Assembly (NCBI GenBank): GCA_026120185.1
Contig: JANUWF010001479.1
Span: forward strand, 310,001-374,000
Length of the DNA stretch: 64,000 nt
Direction of reading: 5' to 3'
From: Voacanga thouarsii
Lineage: Eukaryota > Streptophyta > Magnoliopsida > Gentianales > Apocynaceae
Below the pieces are notes generated by a model that made no database searches, was not told where the DNA came from, and worked only from the letters and a program-made list of their open reading frames with translations. Numbering within the stretch: position 1 is the first letter of the stretch; each line of letters opens with the position of its first letter. Positions 60,765 through 64,000 of this stretch are shown piece after piece. The position numbers were made by a program, and so were the translations under genes.

Positions 60765-63700
60765 TGTTAGGAAATATGCTCTCTTAGACTAGGTTTCTGA
60801 TATAAATATCGAATATTTGAATAAAATAATTTATTTTCAGAAATTATTTGTGAATTTACATTTTATTTGTATACAATTACGTTTGGAAAAGACCTATTCT
60901 GTTTAAGTATGTGGTCTATGTGAATGGAAGTCTTTCACAGTAAAATATGGGCCACGGGTTACTTAACACATAAATGTTTATTCTTGACCGATTGATGAGA
61001 ATGAGAATCTCATCATGTCTAGGTTATTATGTTATGAATTCTAAATGGGGAATGGCTTACCTTTAGCTAGTGAGTAGTCCATTCACTTCATGACATAAGC
61101 GTATTTCGAATACGTAAAACAGGATCTGTAGTAGTGGTTTCTTAAAGTACTATATAGTAGAAACCTAGATTACTACTGCTACAGCGTGGACTAGTACCTT
61201 ACGACTTGAGTATGAGTTGGTAGTCTAACAGCTGGAAGCATATACTTTGATATGTTATAGTTGAGGTTTTATCGTAGGATCAATATACTTGCATGTTGGG
61301 TATGTGTGATTAGTTAGTTAAGATAGACTTGTATCAAGATAGTTTCTATACTATATCGCCCATTGTGATTGTCTGAATGATCTAAATATCTAGGGCCCTA
61401 GGAAACATGACTTGGATGTTTACTTTAGAGTAGCTCTCTTGGAAAGCGAAAACAATCTAGGAAGTCGTAGATCATTGGACTAAAAGCCTAAGAATGTTAG
61501 ATGTCATTTGGAGAGGTGTTAGTATATTTCTTCATCTCTAATGTACGATGATGTCTAGAGGGGTATTTTAGTTATTTCACCTGTAGGTCGGAGACTTTGC
61601 TAACGCAACATTGTCCTTGGGATCAATATTTTCTTATAGTGATATTAGGAAATATTTAAAATGCAAAATATAACTATGTATATGGTAAGGGTATTTTGAT
61701 CATTTTAGTAGCCAATGCGGTATGTCTTTTGGTCCCCAGTATAGACCATGAGTTTTAATTAAATACAGGCTAATGAATTGGTTTTAAATTAAATTAAATA
61801 GAATTTATTTTATTTAAGTAGACTGATTTAATTATTGGGCTAGAATAAAATAAAGGTCTATGGAGAGAGAAAATTAATTAAATTGGTTTGATGGGTTAAT
61901 TAATTATTCAGGGTTTTGGCCCAATTTGAATAATTAAAGATTGATCTGGGACTAAACTAATATAGGCTTGTTAATTGGACTAGTTTATTTGGGTTGGAAA
62001 ATTAATTATTTATTAGGTAATTTATTTGGTTCTGATTAGAATAATTAATTTAGTCTAAAAGGCTAAATTAAGAAAATTAAGAGTCTAATGGGCTAATTCA
62101 GTTTAAACTAGGGTTTTATTTAGGTTAAACATGAGAATAAATGAGGACGTGATTTTTCGCTTTTACTTAAGGGTTAAAAAAACAACGTTGTTTTTTTCCT
62201 TCTTCTAGCGTGAGGAAAAACACAGCCTCTTTCTCTCTCTCGAAAATATTCTTTAGCCCTATGAGTTGTTCACCAAACGGGATTAGGTAGGCCATATACT
62301 GGAAGATCGAGAGGTTGGCATTCATATATATGCACAGATGGAGTAGGAGGCTTGCAGGAATCGCACCAAAGGCTTCCACTAGCGCACCTACCCCAGTACC
62401 GCACATTCCGATCCAACCAATTTTGAGAATGAGAAAAAGAGGTAAAAGAATATTTCCCTCGGAGTCCCGCCAGGCCGTGACCGGCGCCGGCTAGGCCTCC
62501 GGAACCAGCGCTGGTTCCAGTATGCGATTTTCTTGTTCTTTAGTTTTTCAGTTCTTTTTTGCTTCCGTTGCGTGCTTTGTTTCCCCCTTTAAATCTCCAA
62601 TTGATATCAGAGTATGAAGGTTTTATGCAAATATAAGAAGCATGCATCTAGTTGAATAAAACTGAACACATATGTGTAATTAAACTGTGATCATTTGCTA
62701 TTTTTGATATGGATAGATTCACATGTTAAACCTCTCGAATAGAGGTATAGGTGAGATGTAATCTGTTTTTTTCTTAGCAAATCGTGTAAGCCCAATGTTA
62801 ATGGGTATAGGTGATTGTTGGTTTTTGGTGTTGTTGATTTTAGGTTGAAATCGGAGAGCTAAGAACTAGAAGGAAGTTGCAGAAAGAACAGTGAAGAAAT
62901 CTGCAGAAGAAGACGCAAGAAAAATTCAAAGGAGAGCCCAGTAGACTGGGACCGGCGCCACCTCAGGTCTGGGATCCGGTCTGCACGCTAGTTGACTGCG
63001 AGGTGCTGGTTCAGTGTGGCGGGTGTTGTGGACCGCAGTGCAATTGGGTGCTCAATCCAGTGCGGCAGGTGTAGTAGACCAAGGAGAAGTTTTTATTTTT
63101 CCTTGTATTTTTCTTGCATTTTCTTTTTTGTTTTGGGGTCCATACCAGGCGGAGTTAATATTTTTGCAATAGTTAATATTCATGGAATATTTTTGCATGA
63201 AAAATATTAGTAAGGGATTTTAAGATTAAACAAGATTATTAATTAATTAATTAATTAATGTGTTTAATTTCTTTATTTGGCCACTTAGGTTTAAAAATAG
63301 AAAAACATGAAAAAATCTTCAGTTTTCTAGCATGCTATTTATTTTTAAGTATTTATGTGCACGTTTTCTTAAAGACTAAAGTCTTTGGGAATATTTTTGA
63401 CAAGAAAATATTTTTCTACAAATTAAGTGGTCATTTTAATTTAAACAAAAATTAATCCTTAGATATTTTCTCAAATGATTTAATCTTTGACATAAAAAAT
63501 ATATTGGATTTAGATGTTTTTGTAAGTTAAAATAGAAAGTTATTTTGTTTTATTTTTGCACAAGAAAAATTGTTTTGTCAAATAAACTTAAGACCAAAGT
63601 CTCTAGAAAGTTTTAATTGGAAAATTTTTTAAATCATTAAGTTTTTAACTTAAATAAAATTAGTTCATGGAAAAATCTCTCAAATGATATAAACCTTAAC

Positions 63701-64000
63701 ATAGAGATTTTAATGGATTTAGATATTTTATTTTTGAGTTAAGGGAAAATTTAATAGAAATTTTCAAAAGGATATTTTTCAGAAAATCCTTATTTTAAAA
63801 GACTAAGTAGGAGAGGGGTTCCAACAGCCCCACGGCTTCCATCACGATCCTTATTAGAGATCGTGGGTCTCCTCGCGTCACCTTGGGAGTGAACCCGTAT
63901 AGGATGGGGATACCACGAGGATTTAGATCTAATGGAGGGATGTAATTAATAACCTGAGACACGTACTATGATCGGCCAGTCCACGTTAGAGGTTATAGTG
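60765..64000 (+). mobile_element. Copia-like LTR element (family A), 5' LTR and leader, cut by window end
   Basis: A 1835-bp 5' LTR (60765-62599; TGTTAGGAAATATGC to AATCTCCA) is followed after two bases by a primer site TGATATCAGAGT (62602-62613), a changed form of TGGTATCAGAGC. The left flank CTGAG (60760-60764) is the expected duplication; the other copy lies outside. The next 1.4 kb has no gag motif: it is a leader with a GC-rich part (62940-63085) and AT-rich stretches. The two solo LTRs in MULE1 belong to this family. The element may be complete or a large non-autonomous derivative; this window cannot decide. Confidence 0.75.
63001..63080 (+). repeat. Degenerate tandem pair in the retroelement leader
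   Basis: GGTGCTGGTTCAGTGTGGCG (from 63002) and GGTGCTCAATCCAGTGCGGC (from 63047) each lead into GGTGT.GT.GACC, giving two units of about 45 bp. Confidence 0.6.

Noticed and set aside
1..64000. CRISPR arrays, bacterial operons, phage or integron features
   Set aside because: Spliced genes, plant retroelements and base composition show nuclear plant DNA; no regularly spaced short repeats were seen.

Overview
This window is nuclear DNA of a flowering plant, most likely a eudicot. It is AT-rich, has spliced genes with GT-AG introns, and is dominated by plant-specific transposable elements (MULEs, Athila-type Gypsy elements, Copia elements, an RTE-type LINE and Stowaway-like MITEs). The species cannot be named from the sequence.

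I see three intact-looking host genes, all on the minus strand. An AMI1-type amidase (2822-8149, 9 exons, 429 aa) makes auxin from indole-3-acetamide. A Topors-like RING protein (20108-23279, 7 exons, 264 aa) is a probable E3 ubiquitin ligase. An NPH3/RPT2-type BTB protein (27719-29726, 4 exons, 552 aa) is a probable CUL3 adaptor. No operon-like link between them is expected.

Between the first two genes lies a 10.6 kb Mutator-like element (MULE1, 9455-20066) with about 105-bp terminal inverted repeats and a 9-bp target duplication (one mismatch). It carries a decayed plant-mobile-domain (PMD) gene followed by a decayed MURA-type transposase gene. Each gene is interrupted by a solo LTR of one Copia-like family (10417-12239 and 17451-19351). 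A second, shorter MULE of the same design lies on the other strand (about 31786-35540). Both MULEs carry short palindromes built on one theme: GGTCGCATT/AATGCGACC in MULE1 and GGACGCATT/AATGCGTCC in MULE2. This palindrome set, linked to PMD plus transposase, is the least explained feature of the window.

From about 35.9 kb to the end the window is a nested retrotransposon graveyard: a Gypsy integrase scrap (minus), a Copia-type solo LTR (38445-39961), an Athila-like element with only an ORF2-type gene (41823 to beyond 48300) invaded by an opposite-strand Athila LTR (42455-43956), a Copia LTR with primer site (49485-49963), a second Athila-type element with gag and ORF2 but no pol (about 50790-57773), Copia LTR, RNase H and polymerase remnants (57774-59375), an RTE-type LINE (59402-60764), and the 5' LTR, primer site and leader of a Copia-like element (60765-64000) that runs out of the window. 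This last LTR is a third copy of the family found inside MULE1.

The remaining stretches are AT-rich intergenic DNA with microsatellites, small tandem repeats, two related MITE copies and a possible captured exon. Exon limits were read by hand from splice signals and conserved family motifs; no alignment or transcript data were available.
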